Positions 16,929-25,906 are shown, counted from the stretch's first letter. The stretch is 64,000 bases of DNA from an uncultured bacterium (GCA_903829945.1 CAIKRV010000001.1:23570-87569), one strand, 5' to 3'. A program made the numbers and translations. Notes: generated from the sequence alone by a model not told the origin.

Positions 16929-17183
16929 TTAAACCTGTGTTAAAGTAAAGGAATAGCGCTCCATAATTAGATTCGCCAATAATTTTTTACAGGCATCATC
17001 CACTTTATTCTTGGCATCTGCCTCTGAAGCTGCGGTGATTGTAAGTGTAATATGCTTACCAATGCGCACATGATCAATTTCATTCAATCCAAGTTTATGC
17101 AAACTTTGTGTTACAACCTTGCCTTGCGGATCGAGCAATTCTTCCATTGGCATTATATCGATATGTGCTTTAAACTTTATCAT
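16929..17183 (-). CDS. purS: Phosphoribosylformylglycinamidine synthase subunit PurS
   Basis: Small structural subunit that bridges PurL and PurQ in the fourth step of de novo purine synthesis. The 84-residue protein matches the family throughout: MIKFKAHIDIMPMEELLDPQG, then LHKLGLNEIDHVRIGKHI, then CKKLLANLIMERY. It overlaps the end of pssA by 14 bases and is transcribed with it; neither purL nor purQ is in the window. The four-subunit arrangement with purS implies a small-type PurL elsewhere in the genome. Confidence 0.9.
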   Translation of the reverse strand: MIKFKAHIDIMPMEELLDPQGKVVTQSLHKLGLNEIDHVRIGKHITLTITAASEADAKNKVDDACKKLLANLIMERYSFTLTQV

Positions 17184-17925
17184 GGATATTTGACTTATTG
17201 ATAAGTGATAATATTATATATAAAAAAATTATAACAGGTATGGCAGCCCACCTTAAAAAGATAAATAGTAAAATATCCAGTGCTAAAAAAATATATACAA
17301 TTTTACTATCTGAAAATTTAAAGGATTTAAGCTTAAACGAAAACAAACGTATATTGGATACCATTAACCAACTTAAAATTAAGGTTAGGCCAATTAATAA
17401 CCAGCCATTGGTAATTAAATCTGATAAATAAACCGGATTACTATTCAAAAGAAAAGTATCATTCATCATAATGAGAGGTAAACTGGCAAAAAATATTCCG
17501 TTTGCCGGTGAAGGCAAGCCTAAAAAGGTTTTGGATTGAGTAGTATCCACATTAAATTTTGCTAATCTATAAGCAGCGGCAGCCACAATTAAAAACGGCA
17601 GAAAACTAATAATGGGATAGCCTCTAAATCCATATTCAAATAACCAATTTTGATGCGAATGCAACAATAAAATATGAACTATGGTAGCCGGCAGTAAACC
17701 AAACGTTACTACATCAGCCAATGAATCGAGTTCTTTGCCAATGGCAGAACTGCTTTTTACAAGCCTGGCCATCATTCCGTCAAGGACGTCAAACCCCGCA
17801 CCTAAAAAAATCATAAATGCACCGGTTACCAAATCTCCGCTAAAACATATAATAATACCATAAAATCCGGAAAAGAGATTTCCGAAGGTCATTAAGTTAG
17901 GGAGATATTTTTCAACGCGTACCAC
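17170..17925 (-). CDS. pssA: CDP-diacylglycerol--serine O-phosphatidyltransferase
   Basis: Integral inner-membrane enzyme that makes phosphatidylserine, the precursor of phosphatidylethanolamine. The 251-residue protein has about seven or eight membrane segments. The CDP-alcohol phosphatidyltransferase signature is complete: Asp46, Asp49-Gly50, Ala53-Arg54, Gly63, Asp67 and Asp71. The start is a GTG (17925) four bases after a perfect -7 box, predicting a leaderless mRNA with a non-ATG start. The coding end overlaps purS. Confidence 0.95.
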   Translation of the reverse strand: MVRVEKYLPNLMTFGNLFSGFYGIIICFSGDLVTGAFMIFLGAGFDVLDGMMARLVKSSSAIGKELDSLADVVTFGLLPATIVHILLLHSHQNWLFEYGFRGYPIISFLPFLIVAAAAYRLAKFNVDTTQSKTFLGLPSPANGIFFASLPLIMMNDTFLLNSNPVYLSDLITNGWLLIGLTLILSWLMVSNIRLFSFKLKSFKFSDSKIVYIFLALDILLFIFLRWAAIPVIIFLYIILSLINKSNIHDKV

Positions 17926-17929
17926 GGCT

Positions 17930-17937
17930 CAAAATTA
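17930..17937 (-). promoter_or_regulatory. -7 box (TAATTTTG) of pssA, four bases before its GTG start
   Basis: Exact TAnnTTTG match on the minus strand, separated from the GTG by AGCC. Confidence 0.55.
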
Positions 17938-17942
17938 GTTAA

Positions 17943-18009
17943 AATTGTCAATTTTAAAGGATATCTTTAAATTGAATTCTACTTTAATCTTAATTTTAAA
18001 TTGACAATT
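17943..18009. repeat. Twelve-base inverted repeat between pssA and the acyl-CoA dehydrogenase gene
   Basis: AATTGTCAATTT (17943-17954) is repeated in inverted form as AAATTGACAATT (17998-18009), 43 bases apart. The region is very AT-rich. It lies just upstream of the pssA -7 box and could be an operator pair or a cruciform. No function is shown. Confidence 0.45.
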
Positions 18010-18114
18010 ATTTAGGTAAGTCTTTGTAATATAATATATTTGCTTTAAAAAGAGCGAAATATTAAGCTTGGCATTTCAATTCTATATAGATGAAAATTAT
18101 ATAGGCTCTTTTCG

Positions 18115-18122
18115 TATTTTTG
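18115..18122 (+). promoter_or_regulatory. -7 box (TATTTTTG) for the acyl-CoA dehydrogenase gene
   Basis: TAnnTTTG match, 16 bases before the ATG at 18139. Confidence 0.5.
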
Positions 18123-18138
18123 CGGGAAATATACAACA

Positions 18139-19275
18139 ATGAATTTCCAACTGACTGAAGAGCATTTAATGATACGCCAAGCTGCCCGTGATTTTGCACA
18201 GGAGCTTTGGAAAGACGTTTGCGAACGTGATGAAAAAGGTAAATTCCCCACCGAACACATCAAAAAGATGGGTGAACTCGGTTTTATGGGGATGATGGTT
18301 GATCCAAAATATGGTGGGAGTGGGTTAGATACTATTTCATATGTATTGGCTATGGAAGAAATATCCAAAGTTGATGCTTCCTGTTCCGTTATCATGTCTG
18401 TGAATAACTCTCTTGTTTGTTGGGGATTAGAAACTTTTGGTAATGAGGAACAAAAGCAAAAATACCTTACCAAATTGGCTACCGGTGAAATGATTGGAGC
18501 ATTTTTATTGTCTGAACCGGAGGCCGGTTCGGATGCTACTTCCCAACGTACTACTGCCGAAGACAAAGGAGATTATTACTTATTAAATGGTACCAAGAAC
18601 TGGATTACTAATGGTAATTCTGCCGGTGTTTATTTAGTAATTGCACAAACAGATATAGAAAAAGCACATCGCGGTATTAATGCATTTATCGTTGAAAAAA
18701 ATAGCCCGGGCGTGATTGTTGGCAAAAAAGAAGATAAGATGGGTATTCGCTCCTCAGATACACATTCCATCATGTTTCAGGATGTAAAAGTCCCTAAAGC
18801 CAATCGTATTGGTGAAGATGGTTTTGGATTTAAATTCGCCATGAAAACATTGGATGGTGGACGTATTGGAATTGCATCCCAGGCTTTAGGAATTGCTTCC
18901 GGTGCTTATGAATTGGCCTTGAAATATTCAAAAGAAAGAAAAGCATTTGGTAAGGAAATTTCCAAACATCAGGCAATTCAATTCAAATTGGCAGATATGG
19001 CTACTCGTATTGAAGCGGCACGTTTACTTTGTTTAAAGGCAGCTTTTTTAAAGGATCAGCATGGCGATTATGGTTTGGCTTCTGCAATGGCAAAAGTTTT
19101 TGCTTCTGAAACTGCCATGTGGGTAACCACTGAAGCTGTACAGGTGCATGGAGGTTATGGTTATGTTCGCGAATATCATGTAGAACGTATGATGCGTGAT
19201 GCCAAAATCACTCAAATTTATGAAGGTACTTCTGAAGTTCAAAGAATTGTTATTTCTAGAAGTATTTTGAGCTAG
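18139..19275 (+). CDS. Short-chain acyl-CoA dehydrogenase
   Basis: FAD-dependent desaturation of acyl-CoA thioesters in fatty-acid or branched-chain amino-acid oxidation, cytosolic. The 378 residues have the standard layout: an N-terminal helical domain, a beta domain with the signature GAFLLSEPEAGSDATSQRT, and a C-terminal domain with GRIGIASQALGIA. The end carries QVHGGYGYVREYHVERMMRD and then QIYEGTSEVQR, whose Glu is the catalytic base of short-chain enzymes. The chain-length preference is inferred. It is a single gene with its own promoter and terminator; no other beta-oxidation gene is adjacent. Confidence 0.93.
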   Translation: MNFQLTEEHLMIRQAARDFAQELWKDVCERDEKGKFPTEHIKKMGELGFMGMMVDPKYGGSGLDTISYVLAMEEISKVDASCSVIMSVNNSLVCWGLETFGNEEQKQKYLTKLATGEMIGAFLLSEPEAGSDATSQRTTAEDKGDYYLLNGTKNWITNGNSAGVYLVIAQTDIEKAHRGINAFIVEKNSPGVIVGKKEDKMGIRSSDTHSIMFQDVKVPKANRIGEDGFGFKFAMKTLDGGRIGIASQALGIASGAYELALKYSKERKAFGKEISKHQAIQFKLADMATRIEAARLLCLKAAFLKDQHGDYGLASAMAKVFASETAMWVTTEAVQVHGGYGYVREYHVERMMRDAKITQIYEGTSEVQRIVISRSILS

Positions 19276-19323
19276 TAGCTTTAAGCGTTTACATCGGAGT
19301 ATAAATTCCGAATATAAATAATT

Positions 19324-19366
19324 AAAAATCGGATAAATGGTGTTACACCTTTATCCGATTTTTTTG
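19324..19366 (+). terminator. Terminator of the acyl-CoA dehydrogenase gene
   Basis: AAAAATCGGATAAA pairs with TTTATCCGATTTTT across a short loop and is followed by T residues. Confidence 0.85.
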
Positions 19367-19389
19367 GATTTAACTTGAAGATATTTGCT

Positions 19390-19424
19390 AAAACAAAACC
19401 CGGAAGCTGATGAAGACTTCCGGG
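19390..19424 (-). terminator. Terminator of the PAS histidine kinase gene
   Basis: CCCGGAAG (19399-19406) and CTTCCGGG (19417-19424) form the stem. On the minus strand it is followed by TTTTGTTTT, so it ends transcripts of the kinase gene at 19453. Confidence 0.8.
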
Positions 19425-19452
19425 CTACTTTATCAATTTTAATAGTGTTATT

Positions 19453-21231
19453 TTATGCTGCTTTATAACCGCTTAAGGGTACTACTACATTAGTGTCAAT
19501 GGGTTGCGGTTTTTTAGGCCAAGTAAAGATGAATTTTGCTCCTTGTCCTAAATCTGATTCAATTCTGATGGTTCCTTCCATTTCATCAATTATTTTCTTG
19601 ACAATAGCAAGGCCTACACCGGTATTTTCTTTTTGGTCGCGTGCCTGAAGTACTTGGAATATTACAAATATCTTATCATGATATAATTTGTCAATACCCG
19701 GTCCATTATCTGCCACCGTGAATTCATACCAATCATTGGTTTCAGTAGCGGAAATATGAACATTTCCTTCAGCTTTATCATTGTGTTTTATGGAATTGCT
19801 GATAAGATTTGCAAATACCTGTTGTAATTTGGTACGCTCAGTATATACTAAAGGTAAATCATCATCCAAATCAATTTTGAAATTAGATGGCGGTGATAAT
19901 AATTCTAAAGTATCTTTAATTAATAATTCTACTGGAACAATACTTTCTTCACCGGATCTGCGGGTAGCTCTGGAATAATCCAATATTCCATTAATAAGAT
20001 TTTCCATGCGTTCTACTCTTCCTTTTAGAATTTCGAAATTCTCACGTACATCATCTTTAAGCGCTTCGCCTAGGTCTTCTTCAATCCAACTACTCAAGTT
20101 TCCAATGGCGCGCAATGGTGCTTTCAAGTCATGCGATACAACGTAGGCAAACTGATCCAACTCTTTGTTGGTTTTCTGTAAGTCCTCCATAAATTCTGCC
20201 ATCTTCTCTTCCGCTTCTTTACGTTCAGTAATATCACTTTCTATATAAATATACTTAGTAATAATACCGTCTTCTTCTATAATTGGGGTAACTGAAATTT
20301 GTGCCCAAAAAGTACTGCCATTTTTCTTATATTGTAAAAGCTCCCCGGAAAATGCTGACTTCTTAGATAATGTTTCAATCATTTTTCCGAATACATCTTT
20401 ATCACTCTTAGCACCACTAAGCAAGATATTTTGATCTTTGCCCATTACCTCTTGCAAGGTATAGCCGGTAAGTCGTGTAAAACCATCATTCACCCATTCT
20501 ACATTGTTACGATTATCAGTAATTATAACCGCATTTTCAGTTTTACTCGCCACTAAGGATAGTTTTTTCAATTCAACTGCTTTTTCTGCTAATTCTTCAT
20601 GCGCAGCAGTGATGCTTTGGATAACGATATTTTTACTGCTTTCAAGATAATTGCTTTGTGCAGCAATAAAAAATATACCTAATAATCCGCTAACAAGAAA
20701 ATCATTATCGAGTGCTTCTCCTTTCAGTACATTAGTAACAAGACCCGTGTCTTGTACAGTAATGAAATAAAAATAAATTAAGTTTAAAAAGGTAAGTGCA
20801 CCTATAATACGTCCATACCGGCTTCCAAGAAGCATGAATGTACATAAGATAACGGCTCCGTAATAAATCATACCGGAGTTTCTGATCCCACCTGAAAAAT
20901 AACTTACAAAATGTAACACTAAAAAGGTAGACAATATGGCTACCATATAGGCTAATTTTGTGTTGTGATGTTTTTGCAGAAATACATAATTTAATATGTA
21001 TATCGGAAACATCAAGGCTACACTAGCCGGTAATATACCCGACATGTTATAATCGGTATATGCTTGCATGCATACCATTAAACTTATTACAGCACCTGCT
21101 AAAGTAAAGGTGCGGAATAGTTTATAACGCTGCTTACCCATAATGTCATCCGGGGCTATTGCATAATAGTGGTCCTTGTTAAACATTTTGCGAAGTAAGA
21201 GCTTCATTTTAAAGTAAATGTTCTTAATCAT
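19453..21231 (-). CDS. Membrane PAS-domain sensor histidine kinase
   Basis: Inner-membrane sensor kinase of about 592 residues. A block of roughly six membrane segments (about 30-200) is followed by a PAS domain with a PAC motif (about 235-350, ITDNRNNVEWVNDGFTRLTG to TKYIYIESDITERKEAEE). The HisKA helix carries the phosphoacceptor in FAYVVSHDLKAPLRAIG (about 366), and the HATPase domain has NLISNSIKHN, ADNGPGIDKLYH and GVGLAIVKKI. No response regulator is adjacent, so it is an orphan kinase. The preferred start is ATG 21231 (MIKNIYFK) after AGAGAG. It is closely related to the kinase at 62463-63779, which lacks the PAS domain. Confidence 0.9.
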   Translation of the reverse strand: MIKNIYFKMKLLLRKMFNKDHYYAIAPDDIMGKQRYKLFRTFTLAGAVISLMVCMQAYTDYNMSGILPASVALMFPIYILNYVFLQKHHNTKLAYMVAILSTFLVLHFVSYFSGGIRNSGMIYYGAVILCTFMLLGSRYGRIIGALTFLNLIYFYFITVQDTGLVTNVLKGEALDNDFLVSGLLGIFFIAAQSNYLESSKNIVIQSITAAHEELAEKAVELKKLSLVASKTENAVIITDNRNNVEWVNDGFTRLTGYTLQEVMGKDQNILLSGAKSDKDVFGKMIETLSKKSAFSGELLQYKKNGSTFWAQISVTPIIEEDGIITKYIYIESDITERKEAEEKMAEFMEDLQKTNKELDQFAYVVSHDLKAPLRAIGNLSSWIEEDLGEALKDDVRENFEILKGRVERMENLINGILDYSRATRRSGEESIVPVELLIKDTLELLSPPSNFKIDLDDDLPLVYTERTKLQQVFANLISNSIKHNDKAEGNVHISATETNDWYEFTVADNGPGIDKLYHDKIFVIFQVLQARDQKENTGVGLAIVKKIIDEMEGTIRIESDLGQGAKFIFTWPKKPQPIDTNVVVPLSGYKAA

Positions 21232-21714
21232 AATTCTCTCTTTTTTTAATTTACCGCACTCTCTCCAATACGGTCTATCAAAATTACGCGCTAAACAACT
21301 TAAGGGTTGTTCATTATCAGGCAATTGCTACAAATGTAAGATTTTGATATTTTTACTTACATTTTTCAATTAGTACTATTAGCCCAATCCCTTATTTTCA
21401 ATTGATTATAAAGCAAAATTATAGCATAATAAATTGAAAAACAATTAAATATGAGTTTTTGTGATTGCTTTAATCCTTTTTAAAATGTTGTAAACTTCCA
21501 TGTAATAATATGAAAGAAATGAAACAAATAATGAAAATGAGCACCTAAAATGCCTTGAGTATGCTCCTTTTGAGAATAAAATTCTATTTTTCAACCGAAT
21601 GGTTCATTGACTTCTAGGATATTAATCCATAAACTTGAGCCAATCTTAGCACAGCAAGGAATGCTTCATGCGCTTTTGAAATTATTAAAAATAATATCCA
21701 GAGCTCCTTTGCCC
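21232..21714. other. Intergenic region with the kinase promoter and no visible gene
   Basis: About 480 bases between the two minus-strand genes. It holds the kinase leader and its -7 box, a second TAnnTTTG match on the minus strand near 21335 (TACATTTG), and a weak AT-rich inverted repeat (TTTTCAATT at 21395-21403 with AATTGAAAA at 21432-21440). No ORF, tRNA or strong terminator is seen. Confidence 0.5.
21279..21286 (-). promoter_or_regulatory. -7 box (TAATTTTG) for the PAS histidine kinase gene
   Basis: Exact TAnnTTTG match on the minus strand, 47 bases before the ATG at 21231. It falls inside the longer open frame and so argues against a start at 21324. Confidence 0.45.
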
Positions 21715-23703
21715 CTAATTTATAGTAACCTTTTGAATACCAATTCCATTATTATTTTTTAGCTGTACCAAATAAATGCCTTTGGAAAGACTATTTAAAG
21801 ATACATGTATGGTTTTTGAATGTGTATTTAAAGCGTGATAAACCGTTTTACCATATATATCAGATATACTTATTTCAGTTGGATCAAGCATTTCATCATT
21901 TAACTGAATGGTAAAGTTCCCTGTGGAGGGATTAGGATATAATTGGAAATTGATTTTTTGAGACTGAGTTATTGGGTCAATTCCTGTAAAGGAATAAGTT
22001 GGGGCAGAAATTTGCCCTAAACTTAAATTAAAATAAGAACCACTCGGACATATTTCCAATGCCATTGCGCGTACCATATAATAATTTGTACCATGTTTAG
22101 CTGTGCTATCAGTATAGGTAGTATTAGCAATGGGGTCAGTATTAATTCTAACAAATGGGCTATCCAAACTCCGTGCTCTATATACATTATAGCCAAGTAC
22201 ATTGGTTTGCGGCGAAGCCCCCCAATTTAATGTTATCACAGATTTAGCTTTTATTGAATCAGATACATTTTTAAGTGTTAAGGCTCCGGGCATGGCTACC
22301 ACATGTAAACGTAAGGAAGGGTCACCCATCAATGCGATATTTCTTAAAGCACCAAAATCTGAACGTGGATGACGGTAATATAAAGTACGGTCATATCCGC
22401 TTAAACGTGCACAATAACCTATGTTTTCACCCAATGCCATTTGATGCATAATCCAATAAGGCCTGCCACTCCAGCAGTTGGTAAGTTGCCAGCCTTTACT
22501 AGCCAATGGGGCACGTAAAAAATCATTGGTAAATTCCCAATCGCCGAAATAGGATCCAAAAAACATATTAAATACTACCGGTACGGAATCATTAACAAAA
22601 GTATCAGAACCGAAATAACTTATAAAACCTTGAGGATATCCTCCACTACATGCATATCCTAATAAATAACTTTTTTTTGCGCCAAGATCTAAATAATTAC
22701 CTACATCTATCAAAGTATCACCCACCATTGGTGCAAATGCTCTATATCCGGAAGCTGCAAATGCTTCCCCTGAAAAGGCACCGAATTTATCATCCATTAT
22801 TGCTCTTGAATTCGGTACTAAATTCTTTACTTTAAAATAATGGTCTTTGTTTAAATATCGTTTTACTAAATTTATTTCACTTTCCTTAAATGTTGGCATA
22901 TCATTAAAGTCTACTCGGCCAACTTGTAATTCGAGTGCAGATGGAATTAAATCATTATCAAATTTTCCATCTCCAATTCTATTCCAATTTCTTAAATCAA
23001 ATGAAACAGTATCTACAACTGTTTTATCCACCCAAAGCGAATCATCTATATCACCGTAATAATTATCTGCAGGCCAAGCACCATAATGATTAGGATGTCC
23101 GTCCGGTGCAAAATCACCACTATACGGTACAGGAATATGTCCCACTAAAAATAATGCTTTCGTATTTATTGGATCAGCATTATAATCTGCCTTAATGAGA
23201 TTTTTTACTACTGAAATATTATCCGAACGTTTTACTACATGTTTTAAAACAACCCAACCGTCTCCTCTCAAATCATAAATTAATTGATTTATTTCATTGC
23301 TCAAAGGGGCTATTAAAGTATCTTCCAACATCAGTATCATCCTACCTTTATTTTCAATGGCAGGGGCATTTATGCCTGCAAGTATATAGCCATATGAATA
23401 AAAGCTGGAATTATCAGATACGATTTTATATTCCCAAGTTTCACCTTCCTTAACATTATAATCCACCCATGAGTTTGCAGTGCCTGATAAGGTGGCTATA
23501 GTTTTACTCCATCCCATGCTGTCCTTTGGTTTTCTGTGAATGGTAATTCCCTGGCTATTGGAATAGGCTTTCCAGTGCAAGGTAATGGCATCCGGACCGG
23601 TTTGGTAACTTGCAGTTACTTGGATGCAATAATCAGAAGTTACTTGGCCTAATAGGGAAGTGCCAACAAAGGCGGAAAAGATTAAGCTAAGAATTAGTTT
23701 CAT
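21715..23703 (-). CDS. T9SS-exported protein with C25-like fold, fibronectin III-like domains and type-A sorting domain
   Basis: Predicted cell-surface or secreted protein of 662 residues. A signal peptide (about 1-19, ending TSLLGQ) is followed by a fibronectin III-like domain (about 25-110). A central region (about 115-475) has features of the gingipain/C25 caspase-like fold: ALFLVGHIPVP, LQVGRVDF and NIALMGDPSLRLH. A second FN3-like domain follows (about 480-570), then a type-A sorting domain beginning LYPNPSTGNFTIQL and ending KGIYLVQLKNNNG. The catalytic His and Cys expected of C25 peptidases are not at their usual places (LLGYACSGGYPQG and FNMFFGSYFGDW), so it may be inactive. Divergent from another T9SS cargo gene. 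Confidence 0.7.
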   Translation of the reverse strand: MKLILSLIFSAFVGTSLLGQVTSDYCIQVTASYQTGPDAITLHWKAYSNSQGITIHRKPKDSMGWSKTIATLSGTANSWVDYNVKEGETWEYKIVSDNSSFYSYGYILAGINAPAIENKGRMILMLEDTLIAPLSNEINQLIYDLRGDGWVVLKHVVKRSDNISVVKNLIKADYNADPINTKALFLVGHIPVPYSGDFAPDGHPNHYGAWPADNYYGDIDDSLWVDKTVVDTVSFDLRNWNRIGDGKFDNDLIPSALELQVGRVDFNDMPTFKESEINLVKRYLNKDHYFKVKNLVPNSRAIMDDKFGAFSGEAFAASGYRAFAPMVGDTLIDVGNYLDLGAKKSYLLGYACSGGYPQGFISYFGSDTFVNDSVPVVFNMFFGSYFGDWEFTNDFLRAPLASKGWQLTNCWSGRPYWIMHQMALGENIGYCARLSGYDRTLYYRHPRSDFGALRNIALMGDPSLRLHVVAMPGALTLKNVSDSIKAKSVITLNWGASPQTNVLGYNVYRARSLDSPFVRINTDPIANTTYTDSTAKHGTNYYMVRAMALEICPSGSYFNLSLGQISAPTYSFTGIDPITQSQKINFQLYPNPSTGNFTIQLNDEMLDPTEISISDIYGKTVYHALNTHSKTIHVSLNSLSKGIYLVQLKNNNGIGIQKVTIN

Positions 23704-23772
23704 ACATTTAGTTTGTTTAATCTCATTGTTTTAAAACTTTTCAAAGTAAGTACTATTTCTTTAAATAATCCA

Positions 23773-23780
23773 TAAATTTG
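23773..23780 (+). promoter_or_regulatory. -7 box (TAAATTTG) for the TIGR03790-like gene
   Basis: TAnnTTTG match, 20 bases before the ATG at 23801. Confidence 0.45.
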
Positions 23781-23800
23781 GGCATAATTTATATAGAATT

Positions 23801-25555
23801 ATGAAAAAAGTCTATCTTGTAATAGCCGCATTAATAATTTTGATTTCCGGTAAGATTAATGCACAAGCTCCGGTAGATTATAGAGATGTTGCGGTTATTG
23901 TAAATACCAATAGTAAAGTCTCGATGGCCATTGGAAATTATTTTATGAAACAAAGAAATATCCCAAGTGCTAACCTGATTCAATTTAGCGGTGATACTAT
24001 TGAAGAAATTACCAATAGTTCATTTCAATATATTCGTTATCAAATTAAGGGAAGTCTTTCTAAATTAAGCGGCATAAATTATTTAGTAACCACCAAGGGG
24101 TGCCCATTAAAAATAAATCGTGGCGGTAATTTTTGTGATTTAGCAAAATCCAAGTATTTCCAAGGTTATTACAGGCAAATAGATTCCAGTTATTGCGCCT
24201 CTTTTGAAAGTGAACTGATGTTAATTTTAAGTACAGATAGTTCAAGAATAGGGAAAGCAGATGTAATTGATACCTCTACAACTGATAGCTTGGTAAGGAC
24301 GCATCCTTATTTTGAAATAATGAATGATCATTTTTCATCAGCTAAATATAATATGTTTTTGGTTTCGCGCCTAGATGCATTTTATTATTCAGAGGTGATT
24401 AATATGATTAATACCAGCGGACCTAATTTGGTGCAAAGTAAAGATAGTGCTCAATTTGTTTTGGATAATGTTCCCTATGCTACCATTCCCGATACTATGT
24501 TGAATCATTCTTTCCTTCATACTTATAAGTTATTATTGAGCAGGGGTTGGAATGTAAATTATGATTCAAGTTCTAAGTTAATTAATAATCAAAAGAATGT
24601 TCTTGGTTATTATAGCTGGGGATATAATGATCCGAGCTATTCAGCGCTTATCAAATCCAAGAAATTCTTAAATAATAGTTTTATCAGTGGCTCAATTTCT
24701 TCTACTTTATACTCTTATTCGGGCAATACTTTAACTTACGGTGCTACCGGATACAAGGCCACATTAGGTCCCTTGTTTTCCAATGGACTTTGTGGAGGGG
24801 ACGCGCAGGTTTATGAACCCTTAAGCTTTGCCATGGCTGAGCCTACCGTATTATTTGGAAAATACACTGATGAAAGGCCAGATAAACGTTTTAATTTGGC
24901 TGAATCCTACGGTTCGGCATGCGGTACTACCTCATGGATGACTACTATTATTGGTGATCCCAAAACTTCAATTATAGGTTATATTCCTTCTATTCCTAAT
25001 CCTGTATTGGATACGATTAGCAAAGTGTGTAAAGGAAAGTCCAGAACTATTCATGCGTATAATAGTATGGCCGGAAATTATAATTGGTTTGCCACGGACT
25101 CCAATACCTTAAAAGCTTCAGGTAATTATTTTGATAGCACTAATTCCTATTGGATAAAATCAGGCACCACATTAAATACAAGTGCACTAGGTATAGGCAC
25201 CTATACTTATACTTTTGTAAATGAGAATTTGAGCGGCGGAGCATTCCGCCAAATAAGTTTTTCAGTTGGTGTATGTACGGATTTAAACAATGATGAACCT
25301 GCAGAAGCTATTTTAAATATTTTTCCAAATCCTGCACATAAGGCATTTAACATTTCATGCAATGGGTTAAATGCACAAGAGGCATGGATTTTAATTAAAG
25401 ATGCAATGGGTAGAATTATTTATTCTCAAAAGTTGTCCATTAATAATGGTTCTGCGGAGCGGGAAATAATATTGGAAGGACAAGCGCCTGGAGTTTACTT
25501 AATAAGTATACAAGCTGCAAAGAAATATTTAAACGATAAAATAATCCTATATTAA
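23801..25555 (+). CDS. TIGR03790-like secreted protein with T9SS type-A sorting domain
   Basis: Exported protein of 584 residues. The signal peptide (about 1-22, ending KINAQ) is followed by a region recognisable as the TIGR03790 family (about 25-400): YRDVAVIVNTNSKVSMAIG near the start, NYLVTTKGCPLKI in the middle, and a family end block around TTSWMTTIIGDPKTSI. A beta domain (about 410-490) precedes the sorting domain (ILNIFPNPAHKAFNI to GVYLISIQAAKK). The biochemical role of TIGR03790 proteins is unknown to me. It shares a short divergent intergenic region with the C25-like cargo gene, and a terminator follows. Confidence 0.75.
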   Translation: MKKVYLVIAALIILISGKINAQAPVDYRDVAVIVNTNSKVSMAIGNYFMKQRNIPSANLIQFSGDTIEEITNSSFQYIRYQIKGSLSKLSGINYLVTTKGCPLKINRGGNFCDLAKSKYFQGYYRQIDSSYCASFESELMLILSTDSSRIGKADVIDTSTTDSLVRTHPYFEIMNDHFSSAKYNMFLVSRLDAFYYSEVINMINTSGPNLVQSKDSAQFVLDNVPYATIPDTMLNHSFLHTYKLLLSRGWNVNYDSSSKLINNQKNVLGYYSWGYNDPSYSALIKSKKFLNNSFISGSISSTLYSYSGNTLTYGATGYKATLGPLFSNGLCGGDAQVYEPLSFAMAEPTVLFGKYTDERPDKRFNLAESYGSACGTTSWMTTIIGDPKTSIIGYIPSIPNPVLDTISKVCKGKSRTIHAYNSMAGNYNWFATDSNTLKASGNYFDSTNSYWIKSGTTLNTSALGIGTYTYTFVNENLSGGAFRQISFSVGVCTDLNNDEPAEAILNIFPNPAHKAFNISCNGLNAQEAWILIKDAMGRIIYSQKLSINNGSAEREIILEGQAPGVYLISIQAAKKYLNDKIILY

Positions 25556-25574
25556 GGTAATAATAAGGTCAAGC

Positions 25575-25610
25575 AGGCTTGAGGGCAAGAGTAGTCTTCA
25601 AGCCTTTTTG
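25575..25610 (+). terminator. Terminator of the TIGR03790-like gene
   Basis: AGGCTTGA (25575-25582) pairs with TCAAGCCT (25598-25605), followed by TTTTG. Confidence 0.75.
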
Positions 25611-25848
25611 TTTGTTGATAAGCAATAGGTTGCATTAAATTCTAGTCTTTCAAAGCCAATACACCTTAAAAATAGGACAAATTTACCCCCTTGGACATGC
25701 TATTTGTACATTTTTTTAATTGGGAAAGTGCATTTACGGCTATTTTTAAGATTAAGTAAATGACAATTTTTGCAGGTTATCTACAATAATATACATTGAT
25801 TATCAATAATATAACTTATTTAGTGGATAAGTTATGCACCTTTAAAAC

Positions 25849-25879
25849 TTGCTTAAGGCTTGGTTTTTGCCTACCTTTG
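25849..25879 (+). promoter_or_regulatory. Promoter of the RlpA-like gene with -33 TTG and -7 TACCTTTG
   Basis: TTG at 25849-25851 is 20 bases upstream of TACCTTTG (25872-25879), the spacing expected for a Bacteroidota promoter. The ATG is at 25907. Confidence 0.55.
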
Positions 25880-25906
25880 TCTTTTGATAGCCAAAAATGA
25901 ACAACC

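Larger units (their letters stand above)
25556..25906. other. AT-rich intergenic region with DnaA-box-like sequences
   Basis: About 350 bases with no ORF. It starts with a terminator and ends with the promoter of the RlpA-like gene. In between are four near-consensus DnaA boxes, each one mismatch from TTATCCACA or TTATGCACA: TGTTGATAA (25613-25621), TTATCTACA (25777-25785), AGTGGATAA (25822-25830) and TTATGCACC (25832-25840). A very AT-rich 38-base stretch lies between the second and third. An origin-like role is only a possibility. Confidence 0.35.
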
